From positions 30,794,024 to 30,858,023 of the forward strand of contig CAIIXF020000006.1 of the NCBI GenBank assembly GCA_903813345.2: a DNA stretch of 64,000 bases, given 5' to 3'. Shown here one piece after another: positions 48,546 through 60,699 of the stretch. The translations under genes and the position numbers were made by a program. Source of the DNA: Owenia fusiformis (Eukaryota; Annelida; Polychaeta; Sabellida; Oweniidae). The notes under the pieces are model-generated. The model was not told the DNA's origin, made no database searches, and saw only the letters and a program-made list of their open reading frames with translations. The stretch's first letter is position 1; each line of letters starts with the position of its first letter.

Positions 48546-49979
48546 TATGCAATTGCAAAGGAAATTGTAGCTATTAACCCAAATAGAGTATTATCTTAGG
48601 GGTATTTATGTTGAAAATGTAACAAGGATAAATACGATGAATATTTTGTGTTTACTTTATCTCAGAACTGAAACATGAATTGCAGGACTTTTGCAGTTTG
48701 ATAAACATAAGACAAGAAATGTCCCATCATGCTTTACACAAGAGACTACAGATTTTTGAGTGTGCAGCAACAAAGCTTTATAAATTAAAAGACATACATA
48801 TTATATAATAGTGGATATATAGTGAGATTTTTATGAGAAACATTGCTATTTCAAGCTGTTGCTAGGTCATTGCTAGGCAAATTTAAGCATTATTTGAAGC
48901 CGTTGCTAGGAAGTTGCTAGGGAAAATGGTCAGGCATAACTGCATCATTTATGCTTAAATACAATTTCTGTATGTTAAGAAATAATGTGGAAGGGATCCA
49001 AAAGCATACAAGTGAGCATATAATAGGAACATGGTGTGCAAATGTCAAAATGGGCATTGTAACCTGTTGCCATGTTGTTGCTATGCAACATGGTGATGTC
49101 ACTTCTGTAAATATGTTTGAATTGTTGTATTTTATGATAAGAAGACTTTTTGTAATGGTCTAATAGCATCCTAGCATATATTAAGTGGATTTATATTGTA
49201 AAATGTGTTATTTTAGATGGTTGCTATGTGGTTGCTAGGCAAATGTATGATTTCACAAAAGATCAAACCCTTCAGATTAGAGCTTATCTTAGGGTCCAAC
49301 TTTGTGCCAAGTTTTGTTGTTCAACTTCCATTCTCCATTGGTGAATTATAGTGAGATAAGGAGTTTGAAATTTGAATTTTCTGTTCAGATTGTGTTAAAA
49401 AGCAGTAATAATGGGTATCCTCTGTAATCTCAATTATTTTTCTAAAAAGGGCTTTAGAAAAAGGGCCCTGTCTCTAAAATGTCTTGAAATACATAGAACA
49501 ATAAGAAAAAATTCCAAAACGAACTTTAGTATGAAAACGCAAGGTCCCTATGGGGGCCTTGCACCAATTGATTCCACTATTAAAAGTAATAATGATAGCA
49601 CCACAATTACTGTGTCCTTACCCATGCTTTCAGGGTCAATGAATAAGATAGTGTAACAAGATACAAGAATAACTTATTATGTATTAATGTGAATATGCAA
49701 ATTAGCATATTTTGTATTCGAAATATCACATTTATTCAGAATATTTCATTTATCAGGTTTACAGTGCAATTGAAACACCTAATTTATAATAGGTGTTTCG
49801 CATTTATTCAAAATATTTTGTTAACCAAGCTTGCAGTGCAATCGAAAGTATTGACCAATTGGTGGTTTCCTTAGTATTAAGTGGGCTGCTAAAATAAGTT
49901 TGGGTGACATTATATATGCAAATTAGGGCTGCAATTATAATTGATGAGAATATGGCTGTTTGAGAAAAGGGGATAAATC

Positions 49980-51055
49980 TGTCCTAGTCAATCGTCTGGG
50001 TGTACAGAAACGTTGTGCAGAGGGCCCTGATGTCATCATTGTGGATGTGGCTTAACTATTGTATCATGTCACTTGGCCCCACAAAGGAAATGTCTCTGTT
50101 CTAGCTGAGAATATGAGAATATTGGTCTTTGACAAATGCAATGTCCTATGAGAGGATGAGGCAAGCAGTAGATGGTTCTATAGATTACACCATGACAGCC
50201 AACAGTCCATAACCCAATCATGATGAAATTCATGATGCAATGTCATCTCTCAACCTAGGTGATTGTATAAGCATTGAAAGTAGAGAGTACGGAGGATTTG
50301 AACAAGAAGAAGCAGATGTAACAATAAGTTGCTGAATGTGGAAAGTCACTTGAATCCCCAGTGATGATACTGATGTGTTTATCTTCCTAGTATATTGGGT
50401 ATGGAAGGCCCAATTGTGTGGTGTCTGTACTGTTCAGAAGGAACACTGGAGCGGGTTAGTTACAGATATAGATGTGTCCTGTCTTCTTCTTTGTAACAAC
50501 TGCTTCCAGCTTTTGTGAATGCATGCTCTTAGTGGGTGTGATACTGTGTCCTACCCATTTGGCATAGGGGAGAATTAAAACTCTGAATGCTCTCAATATG
50601 TATGACTTCCTTGGATTACATGAGGTACTGGGTAAAATCCCGGGGGTAAAATTGAGGCTTCAACTCCCGGGCTTCAACTGCAGATCTGATGGAAACAGGG
50701 CAATGTGTTTCTGCAGCACTGTATAGCAAAGCACCAGTATTGCTCGCTACAAAATATATTCCAAAAAGAAGGGAAAGCAGCTGATTAAGAAGGACCACAT
50801 ATTGCTGACATAGCTGCGTATGGATGGGAAATAAAGGATGGATTCCCGATACCAGGTACTGATCCTACACCCCCCCCCTTTGGGTGCAAAGGTGAACAAG
50901 GCTTCTGCAAGGCCTTTGGGAGGGAAGGATGTTGCTGTCATGGACATGGCATGTCATGTCCAGTTTACTGTTTGTGTGGTAGTGGTAACGGATGTTTTAG
51001 TCCATACACCAAAAGATGAGCTTGCTAAACAGGGTGAGCCAGATCTGGGTTAAGA
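49980..51055 (+). pseudogene. Second set of transposon protein relics
   Basis: Near 49978-50110 a frame reads SVLVNRLGVQKRCAEGPDVI then IVDVA, stop, LLYHVTWPHKGNVSVLAENM. Near 50790-50990 another reads DIAAYGWEIKDGFPIP, then a Cys-rich stretch CCCHGHGMSCPVYCLCGSG. These look like the N-terminal and C-terminal parts of the same family as the relic at 47684-48545, separated by stops and frameshifts. Confidence 0.4.
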
Positions 51056-51059
51056 CGCC

Positions 51060-53010
51060 AATACTGTGATGCTTTCATGAGTTTTCGAAATATTGCGGCC
51101 CTGATTTGCATAAATATTTTAATTATGCTTTAAATCCTTTTCAAATGAGTTTATCTTATTCTTTAACCTTGAAAACCTGAGTTTAGTTTCGACAAAACTA
51201 TTGTATACAGGATGTTCCAAAAGTAACAGGACTGATGCTGGTATTTTGTTAAATATGCACCAATCGTCTTCAACATTTTACATAGTGAACCTTCATGTTT
51301 TGTGACTAAAACTGCAAAGTTTCGAAAAAATATGAAACTTGGGTAGACTTATGGTTGCTATGGTAACATGATATATCACAATACCCGGGGCAACATTACA
51401 TGCAGAAAGTTACACAGACTTTAAGCATTTTGTACATCCCATATCAACATTGAAATGCAACACCTGGTGGAAATTACACTTGCTTTACACCATTTGATAT
51501 TCATATGTATCATCTACTTTGATATGTAGCCTCCTCTGGTCAGTACAAGAGTAGCACTCTGTATCCATTACTCAAACACATAAATGAACACATTTGAGCA
51601 CATTGCACGCAGGGTCGATTGGACAACTTGGAGATGATCATTCTCATCTTTAAAGGTCTTACAGCGCAGATTAGCATTCCATTCTCCATATAAGTAAAAA
51701 TTAGATTAATCGCATGATCAGAAGAGTATGGTGCATGATCTAAGACCTCAAGACCTTGTTCCTTTATATATAGCTGCAGTGGTCTTTAATGTTGACTCAT
51801 GGGCAGGCGTGTTATTATCAAGTTGGATGACTGGCTTTAAATTGGGTATTTTCAAAAACTCAACCGTGAATTTGGTAGACTGTTATACGTACACGTAGTG
51901 ATATTCCAGGATTTTGAATAGACATTATTATTATGAAAAAAATACTTGAATCTGAGTTATATAACAACACCATTACAACAAAGCAACTAATAAAACAAAC
52001 AAGAAATGTTGTGTTGTAATTGGTGAATTCGATTTTTCAGTAATACAAAAAGATTGTTAGATGTCACATTTTCATGAAAAATTTGCCTCGGGTATTGTGA
52101 TGTCATGTTACTATAGTAACCATAACTCTACCTGGATTTTATAATTTTTTCTGAAACTTTACTATTTTAATTGCAATACTTCAAAGTACAATTTGTGAAA
52201 ATTTGAAGACACTCAGTGTAGAATTAACAAAATGCCAGCATCAGTCCTGTTACTTTTGGAACACCCTGTATTGTAATTTTACTTTATTCGTAGTCTTGGA
52301 TATTTCTGAGACAATTCAACGATGGCTGCCCTTATTTGCATAATCACAATGATTATTGTTTTAATCCTTTTTATTATCATTTTATCTTATTCTTTGACCC
52401 AGAAAACCTGAGTTTAGACACCAGCTTTGTTATGCTTCTTTGCTTAGTCTCAGACATTTTGAAGATAATCAATAATTTGATAATGGCCATGCCAGGCCAC
52501 CTTGATTTGCATAATCACAATCATTATTGCTCATGATTTTTTTTTATTATTCTATCTTATTATTTGGCCCTAAAAACTGGGTTTAGACATCAGCATTGTG
52601 AGTTTTGTGGGCTTAGTTTTCGAAATATTAGGGATAATCAATAATTCGATAATGGCCGCCCTAATTTGCACAATCATAATAAATATCTTTTTCTGATAAG
52701 GCCCAATTTATCGTATTCTTTGACCCTGAAAACCTAGGTTTAAAGATTAATATTGTGATGCTACTATACTGGTACTTCGAAATATTGAAGGTAATCACTT
52801 TTTCAATAATGGCTGCCTTTACTTTGCAAAATAATAAAATAATTGTTCTAATCTTGATTATTGTAATTTTATCTTATTCCCTGACCATGAAAACCTGGGT
52901 TTAGATACCAATATTGTGATGTTTCTGTACTTAGTTTTCAAAATATTGAAGAAAATCCCGTTTTAGATAATGGCCACCTTCATTTGCATATATCATTTTT
53001 TCCCCAAGGT
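51060..53010. repeat. Tandem repeat of about 160 bp interrupted by a mariner-like MITE
   Basis: GAAAACCTGAGTTTAGAC, TTCGAAATATTGAAG and AATAATGGCCGCC words recur in order near 51100-51190, 52320-52420, 52490-52580, 52620-52740, 52780-52900 and 52930-52990. Related units occur at 45090-45450 and 49560-49950. Confidence 0.6.
51208..52268. mobile_element. Tc1/mariner-like MITE, CAGGATGTTCC ends
   Basis: CAGGATGTTCCAAAAGTAAC, then AGGACTGATGCTGG, at the left; inverted CCAGCATCAGTCCTGTTACT then TTTGGAACACCCTG at the right; TA on both sides. GGTTGCTATGGTAACATGAT and ATCATGTTACTATAGTAACC-like words form further inverted pairs inside. No intact transposase. Confidence 0.8.
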
Positions 53011-53578
53011 TGCCTTTTGTCCAACCCAGCTAAATCACTTCATAAAACCCTCATGATAGTGATTACACAATAAAACATCGTACTTTTACATATTTCTACG
53101 TTCAGAAAATGACAAATGGACTAAAAACTTGATATATAAAGCTTGACAGATCAAAAATATTTTTTGATAATCTATTGTAAGCTTTGATGTGGTTCATTTG
53201 AGCTGTTGTTGGTGTCGAATGAAAGATAAGGTTCTTATCAATACATTGGCCATACTATGAAATTTAAATGTAATTCTTTATTTTGCCCCAAAATGTTGAA
53301 AAGTGGGCCTTTAATTGGCTGAACCACGTTTGAACTTCAGCTGGGGGTGGCACAATTTAGAACCCCAGCCTTAACATCATATGGTTTTTCCCTGGAGATA
53401 ATGGACAACATCGCATCTTCAGTGCAACTCCATGTCGATTCCATGGCATCACTGTCCTACAACCTAAGTACAAATAAATCATGAGATATGACATTTTGTT
53501 GATCGATTTTTTACAGAAAGACTGGGATTAGATTGTTATTGAATATATGCTAGATGGTCATTTTTGCATCTTATTCAG

Positions 53579-53650
53579 TTGATCGATACTAAGTCGACAT
53601 GGCACTGGCCAAAAGCAATTCAAGGAATCATTCGAGTGGCAATTTATGGT
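53579..53650 (+). CDS. Candidate internal exon, gene unknown
   Basis: Between acceptor TTATTCAG and donor GTAAGC, 24 open codons read LIDTKSTWHWPKAIQGIIRV then AIYG. A second donor GTAAGT at 53664 would change phase and lead to a stop in the following exon, so that form would be terminal. Unrecognised. Confidence 0.3.
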
Positions 53651-53841
53651 GTAAGCAGCTCCCGTAAGTGTGATTTTGTTATGATATGGAAGTTAACTAA
53701 ACCATAGACTGATTTACGATAATTCGATTTAATAACCATACATTATATCAATCTGATTTGGTGATACGTATCATTATGAAATAGCTACCTAGGTGGGTGA
53801 GAAGTCTTAAGTAATATTTTCTTATTGTTTTGTGTGTTTAG

Positions 53842-53964
53842 AATCACGTAATCGAAGTCGGTGTTATCGACATACAGACTTTGTACTGTTCGGGATCTCT
53901 TGATGTTTTCTATAGATTATTTAAGATTTACATCATCATCTCGTGTTTGGCCATGCCAACCTGT
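53842..53964 (+). CDS. Candidate internal exon, gene unknown
   Basis: Between acceptor TGTGTGTTTAG and a strong donor GTAAGT, 41 open codons encode HVIEVGVIDIQTLYCSGSLD then VFYRLFKIYIIISCLAMPTC, with a hydrophobic stretch that might be membrane-associated. Phase 0 on both sides. Unrecognised. Confidence 0.3.
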
Positions 53965-54490
53965 GTAAGTATTCATATATTTTATTGTTACTTTAGTTCA
54001 TATCTGTGGAGTGCCTTCTCCAGTTTAATTACTCCCGACAAGAGCAAATCAATTGCAATGGCATAGTTACCTGGGATGCAAATGACTAGTTAATTCTACA
54101 ATTCCAATATGATTGAAATAATGACATTAAGCATCTTTTACTTACATAGAAACATGCTCCACATTCAAAATTACAAAGAAACTTTTTTGACTAGTCAAAT
54201 GATGTAAGTTCTTTTGGGAATTGATGTACGATTGACATGACCCATTTGATGTTTTACTCACGGGCAAGATTAATAACACAAGATATTTGACTCGCAAATC
54301 TAAGAGCTCTTCAGCAATCACATGGATGACAAACATAGTCAGATTTTTATAACTGAACAAAACAAACTAATTTATTTTTCGTTTCTGACTTTATTAGCAA
54401 AATGATGAATATGAAATATAATAATTTTCGTTTGTGATTTTAATCGGAAGATGAAGAATATAAAATATGATTGGAATCTATTTGAATCAG

Positions 54491-54595
54491 TCTGACATCG
54501 AAACCGACCTTTTATCTGATGCAAAGCCTAATTGCCAATTCGAAAAACCAATTTGCAAATGCACGTATCAATGTCAGAGATTTCTAAAATATAAT
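54491..54595 (+). CDS. Candidate internal exon, gene unknown
   Basis: Between acceptor TTTGAATCAG and donor GTATGT, 35 open codons encode SDIETDLLSDAKPNCQFEKP then ICKCTYQCQRFLKYN, with four clustered cysteines (CxFEKPxCxCxYxC). It continues the phase-0 series. The next exon is unclear: an acceptor at 57781 would add about 11 codons and a stop. Confidence 0.3.
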
Positions 54596-54685
54596 GTATG
54601 TATACCAAAACAGCTATTTAGACTCTTAAGGGCTCATCAGAAATTCTCATCCATATGGTGCACTTGAAGAATGTTTTGAATCGTA

Positions 54686-56935
54686 CAGGGTGTCCAAAAA
54701 ACAAACAGGACCGTAAGAAAGTTGAATAACTCTGTCAATTTTGCAATTTCAGAATTATTTAGTTGATTCAATGTGAATTTAGTTGTGAAAGTTTGATAAT
54801 AATCTACCAATTGAGTCAAAAACTACAGCTCCTTTCAAAACATGCCCTAAATGTGCACCTCTCCTCTCTATGCACAATTCAATCCGGCGAACAAAGTTGT
54901 TGATGATCCTCCTACACACATGTCTTTCTGAATGGACAAGTTTGTTCCAAGAACAATTGCTACGTACTGGGGCTTACATCCTCCTGATGAAGTGTTACAA
55001 CATCTATTGCATTCTGAACAATCCACTGCCTGGGTGGCAATGAGGAATCATGGAATCAATCATCAGTCCTTTTTGGTTCAAAGGTGACTGGGGACGTGCT
55101 ATCACCATGAACAATGACGAGTAAGTTGTTCACTAAGTTTTGGAGGTCACTTAAGCACCAGAAGGGACATCTAAGGAGATAAGCAGTGGTTTCAACAAGC
55201 CAATACCACCCCAACACTGCAAATGATATGCTGAAATGGTTTCGGCAATGCTTTGGTGGTCAGCTCATCAGTTGCAGAACGCAAACCATATGGGCAGCTA
55301 ATCCCCCAGATCTAAGTCCCCCAAATTTTTATCTATGAAGATTTCTCAAAGCCAATGTGTATACACGGTGCCCATGTCAAGCTGCGCGCCTACTTAGGCG
55401 CGCAGTTTGTTTCGATCACAAACTGCGTGCCTAACAACATTGCATCATTTAAGTTGGTGTCTGTATTTTGAAACGTAATTTAAAGACATTTATCCTGCAT
55501 TGTTTTCTTGTTCAATACGTTCATTCTGTGGCAAATATATGAATCTTGCAAATAATAGCAAAAACTATGTGCAAATGAATCTAAGTTTTAAAACATAAGC
55601 AGATTAATGGCATTTCCGTCACTGATTTAACGGGAATTTATACGTAAATCGATCTAGCACTTTAAGCATAAATGACAAATACTTTAGACTCGTTTTATAT
55701 TTAATTCCTTACGCATTTATCATGTATAATTCAAAATATTTCGAGATAAAACAGATAATCAGGAGATTAAAAAGAAATAAACCACAAACTGCGCGCCTAT
55801 TTTAGCCAGAAATTACAAACTGTGTACATACACTATTAAAACTACATATTATCATTGGAATTTCTACAGAGGCTTGTGTAGGTGTTTTTCATATACGTAG
55901 CTTTGGAAATTTTGCTTTATCATCAGATTTTATGAGATTTTCATATTGAAAGTCAAAATGTATAATAGAAGTGACAATTAAGTTGGGGACGAAAAAAACT
56001 TTTATATTCAGATCACCATCTTGGTGGATGGACTCTCATAGTGTTTCAGTTATGGGGTTCTACTATTAGACACATATGTGCCTTACGTAATGACGCTTAC
56101 GTTTTCTAATAATACAAAACAAGCTTGGATAGGCAAGCAGTTTGGAAATATTAGGCACGCAGTTTGGGAAATACATGTGAATATAGGCTCGCAGTTTGAC
56201 AAGAAAAATGTTTAAATCACGTTTATGGCGTATTATCGTTTTGAACACAAACTATGCTGCTTTAATCAGATGGAGTGATCCTATATATTCCAGCATACAC
56301 AGACACAATGGCTGAATAAACGGCAAATGACGATAAAAAGACATAGATATAACTTTACACTGTAAATTTTGAACACAGAAGTTACTTAAGACCCTTATAT
56401 TGAGATAACTAGGTTTACATCGGGAACAACATTGAGTACTATGAGTAAATTAAGTTCATCTTCACAGAATGGTACTATCTTTAGAACGAGACTAACCTTG
56501 TATTTTTCGTATTTTGGCTCTTTTTGGGAGTCGTGTCCTCCCCGTCTTCCATTTTGAAATATGCGCGCAGTTTGTCAGAGTTTCAAACTGCGTGCCTAGT
56601 AGGCACGCTGCTTGACATGGGCATCGTGGTATACTGACAGGCCACTAACAATCTTAAGAGGGCAATAACTACCCCAATAGTTACCATCCACATTAATGTG
56701 TATAGGTCAGGGTCATTAACAACTTTGGTCGCAAGATTCGTTTGTGCATAGAGAGGAGAAGTGCCCACTTTGAGCATGTTTTGTAAAGTACTGATAGTTT
56801 TTGACACAATAAACAGATTATCATCAAACTCTCAGAACAAAATTCATATTGAATGAACTAAATAATTCTAAATTTTCGAGGCAAGATTGACCGAGTTATT
56901 CAACTTTCTTACGGTCCTGTTTTTTGGACACCCTG
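54686..56935 (+). mobile_element. Tc1/mariner-like element, dead, with a nested insertion
   Basis: CAGGGTGTCCAAAAAACAAA, then CAGGACCGTAAGAAAGTTGA, at the left and its inverse ending GGACACCCTG at the right, with TA at 54684-54685 and 56936-56937. A plus-strand transposase relic at about 55230-55360 reads CFGGQLIS, then WAANPPDLSPPNFYL, with a stop where the family has Trp. The element is split by another transposon at 55364-56628. Same family as 24029-24953. Confidence 0.8.
55364..56628. mobile_element. TIR element with CACGGTG/CACGATG ends and GTATA duplication (Transib-like)
   Basis: The left end is CACGGTGCCCATGTCAAGCT; the right end, read inward, is CACGATGCCCATGTCAAGCA. GTATA lies on both sides (55359-55363 and 56629-56633). 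The related mariner copy at about 24272-24295 has the uninterrupted site (AATGTGTATACTGACAGG on its coding strand), confirming a 5-bp duplication. Both ends carry CACNRTG heptamers as in Transib/RAG-like transposons; I recall that a known insect Transib also begins CACGGTG. Many copies of GGCACGCAGTTTG or its inverse (AAACTGCGTGCC) lie in the subterminal regions. No transposase frame. Confidence 0.65.
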
Positions 56936-56937
56936 TA

Positions 56938-59900
56938 TTTTATCACCTAGTACCACCAAGAAGTGGGGGTATCTTAATCCAGATAGGGTCACTAGGTGCC
57001 ACGAAACTCCGAACGCACCCCTCATCGAGTCATAAAAAATCGAAAAAATCGACTCGAAACCATACTCTACTTATACCAATTTGCAAAACCATATTTATCT
57101 TTTGCTAAATTTTGTCTTGGATAACGCTTGGAAAAGGGAAATTGTACGGGTCCCTGTTATGATACGGATATTTAGAAATAACATGAAAAAGCCGCTCATT
57201 ATTACGGCTTAGATAATGGTGCAATATTGACTACTCTGTCCGATACTACATTAGTAACACATATCAATCATGACATAAAGCTAAGCTAAAGGACGATATC
57301 AGAGCACAACTCTAATGAATTCTATTTCTTAAATATTGAGTTTAAATTGAATAATTTTTATGAGATTTTGAGACGTTTTGTGTTTCCTTACTTTTTCATT
57401 ATAAAACAATTTTGGTTTACATCCCAAGAAGGTAGATATAAATATATTGTTGCATTAATGAATTTCGAGTCTCTCAGTGTTCTTATAGCAGTACAGCCAG
57501 AATCACTAAATCATAGATTCTAGTTTTTAAGAAATAACATAGGCCTATATCGTATATGCATTTGGTATAATATAATCGTCTCCCATCAGCTATTTTTGCC
57601 ATTTAAAAATTGTATTGGTTTTATTATATTGTATGATAATGCATTGTGGTCGACTAAACCAACTTCATTCATTTTACTTTGAAAATCATCGACGCACCAA
57701 TAACTTTTCACTTATACAGTATTTCCTAATGGTAAATGTTCCTCCGTATAGAATTAAGCATTTATTTCTTTCCTCATTTAGGGAATTCAATTACCAGTTC
57801 AACCATCCCTTGTTTGAAAGCCCTGGTTAGTATTATGTCTTTCTCAACAGCCATTTATGACTTTTTAAATAAAACATGAAGTGGTACACTGTAAAATGCT
57901 CATCATGTTACGTTCAAGTCACGGAAGAAGCAGTAAATGTAGCACGTGGACGTAAAACATTATTTATTGTTGAAACAAAAGTTTTGTTATGTCGTAATAA
58001 AAATGTATTTTTAGTAATTGTAATTATATTTATATATATTTGAACTGCTAAGTCGTTTTTAAGATTTTTGAGTGGACTTTAGCATGACCATTGCTTGCAA
58101 TTTCATTTACTGAATTTCAGCAATCGTCATGTAAAATATGATACGCATGCAGGGTGAATTGGTGACATAGTTATAGGGTGACCCCAAGATTAATTTAAAT
58201 GTACTTTTACATTCTACCTACTTTCCAATAATCAATCTTAGTGGAACCTATGCAAGACTATAAGTGCGTACCTAAACACGCTACCTACCCGGTACCTGCA
58301 AAGTATGTTATGTATACAAGAGAGCTCTTGGGTGATGTAATCTTCTAAGATTGATAGTGATAATGCCTACTATGCAACAACTAATCAAGGAGTCTTGAGG
58401 GCGTTACGACATGTTTCTCTAGACATATGTTAACCTAATTAGATGCGAGCTTCCTCTTAATGTTATTGTATCAAAATAGTTAAAAAAGTACCCAGTGCGT
58501 ATACAGGGTGGACCAATTTCTTTTCATTTTTATCTCCAGACATTAGTTATGATGTTTAATTCACTCTCCTTTTAGTTGACACATTTCTGAACAATTTGGC
58601 AAAATCCTCTTCAAGAGTTTATGGATTTCTTGTTTTTTCAAATATTTGAAACTGAAAACAATGTATTTTGTGTGATGTGTACTTGCCTCGTATACTCTAA
58701 ATGTTGGTCAGTGCATTGGACCAAGACGTGTTTGGTTAAACATAATCAACTCAAGAACTTATTATGAAAATTAGAATAAAAAAGGGACAGAAATGAAATT
58801 GTGCTACTAAATGGAGATTTTTAATCAAAATGTGCTTTAGTAATTAAGCCTCGTGAAGGTTGTATTGATAGGAACCGGATTTTGAAGTCCGTAAAATTCC
58901 AATGGGATGGCACAAATGGAAATGGATTTGTAAGTGGCCCTGATGACGGTAACATTGGGACGTGAGAATGTTTGAGTTCTTAACGAATTGATTTGCCGTA
59001 TTATGATATGACTTGTTATTTAGCGCTTAACAAATTGGCATCTTAACGGAAGTGATATTTACGTAAATGTTTCAATTTGCATGCGATTTCACCATGAAAA
59101 CATCTTACTTATAAGCCCCGATGACCTAACGTAGATGTTAAAGTTAATCTGAATCCCTTTTTGTATCCAAGTTAGTATACATTTAATATGGGATATCATC
59201 GTGAAAGATGAAGGTCATGCCGCAGAACAACATGGATTGAGTACCACCAGGTTAGGCCAAAATGACTTAATCATTTAATTAGCATATTTTTAAAAAATGA
59301 CCAGATAACCAAGCTTTTTATTTTAGTTCCAAATCGCAATTAAAACGAGAGAATGCTGTTGAGCCGTTAAAATATAGAAAAGAGTTTAACCACAGAGGTT
59401 TTGGGATAAGCGCCGGTGAAACGTGTATTTATTTGTAAAGGCCTTGGAAAGGTAGGTGGAATCCAGGTCTGATAGGGGAGCTCTAAGATCCCGCGAAACG
59501 ATTCTCTGCTCTACGAAAACAGCGGTGGTTACCCTGGTGTAGTCGAGATTCTAATTTGGCTTTTGTGAGCGCCAGACATAAAACATTTCTCCTTCAATAC
59601 AAAAACCTAGGCCTCTAGGCTTCTAAAATGACTCGAATCATATAAAATTAGTAGATGCACGAGTTTTATGGATAAGAAATTTCAGTTTGAGAGATGTATG
59701 ATATTATATAAATGACATATTCTAACCTATATTCTAAAGCCTTGAAGAATAACTCAGATGCAAGTGGGTAGTTACCCGTTTCACCGCCAGGTGGCTCGTT
59801 CGGGTCAGACAGCATGGCGGGTATAGTAGGAAGTTCCCTTTTAAATATTTATATGTTTTAGTCGTTCAATTTTCATGATATCACTTTTATGTAGGCCTAT

Positions 59901-60690
59901 CTAATTAGTTATGTAAATTAAAATATGTCCAGTAAAAGAAAATGTTACCTCTCCAATACATGAAAAGATATTTAACTTTTTGTGATTTTATAACATGGGG
60001 TCTATGGATCGCGAATCTCCCCGAATTAGAAGTCAAACAAAAAATGAAATTTTCAAAGTTGATAAACAATTTTCGAAACCATTTTTCTAGAAGTACCTTT
60101 ACATGTAGATATCAAATATGACATCACTTTGACTGACTTTTGATTATTTAATGACGTAAATTAAGATTTTACTACTCGCATCTTGTCTATCGCGTGGCGT
60201 TATGTGTTTAGGTCGTAAAAGGAATCGAAACAATATGCCCTCAAAAATATAGGAAATGAATTTGTAAAGATAACCTTTGTTGAAAACAAAGAAATATGTG
60301 TCAATAAATACATGATTGCAAGTTTATTACTAGATATAATTGATTTCTATACCTGGATTTACGTTGATAATCAAAATGCCAGTTATAACGGAAGAAATTA
60401 TAATGGTATTCATTGATTCAATACTTGATAAGACCCTTTATTATATAGGAAAGGTTATTCAACACTTAATAGGCAAATACGAAAATATATTAATCCAAAT
60501 GCTATTAATATTTAGCATTACCTGAGCTTATATGATATTAGGTGTTGAATAGAGCTCGATTAAGATAAAATAACGCAATCTTTTTATTTGTCCTATTTTT
60601 CACCATGATGAAATGTTGACTATACTAATGTAAATGATTTATAAGTCATCGGTGCAGTGGCAATTTCAGAGAAAATTATTACTCAGGTTT
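56938..60690. other. Long stretch without a recognisable gene
   Basis: AT-rich sequence with only short open frames (about 60-75 codons). A CAGGGTGGACCAATTTC word at 58505 looks like a mariner-type end but has no partner. An acceptor followed by a short frame occurs at 57782. An imperfect inverted pair (GCCGGTGAAACG at 59412, CGTTTCACCGCC at 59778) could bound a small element. Confidence 0.4.
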
Positions 60691-60699
60691 GTTTCCAGA

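Larger units (their letters stand above)
44050..53330. mobile_element. About 9.3-kb inverted-repeat structure with relics of a transposon protein
   Basis: Left arm blocks recur inverted at the right: 44057-44110 (AAGTGGGCC words) with 53280-53315; 44970-45060 with 53020-53110; 45480-45620 with 49410-49560; 46260-46300 with 48720-48750; 46660-47190 with 47684-48545. The inner symmetry point is near 47440. The right side has an extra 3 kb (49990-52950). Relics of one protein occur in both arms and in the extra segment. Later insertions are a hAT-like MITE (46481), a palindrome (48188) and a mariner-like MITE (51208). It may be several copies of one transposon inserted or rearranged head to head. 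Confidence 0.6.

Noticed and set aside
58505-58800. Mariner-type end CAGGGTGGACC
   Set aside because: No inverted partner could be found nearby, so an element cannot be delimited.
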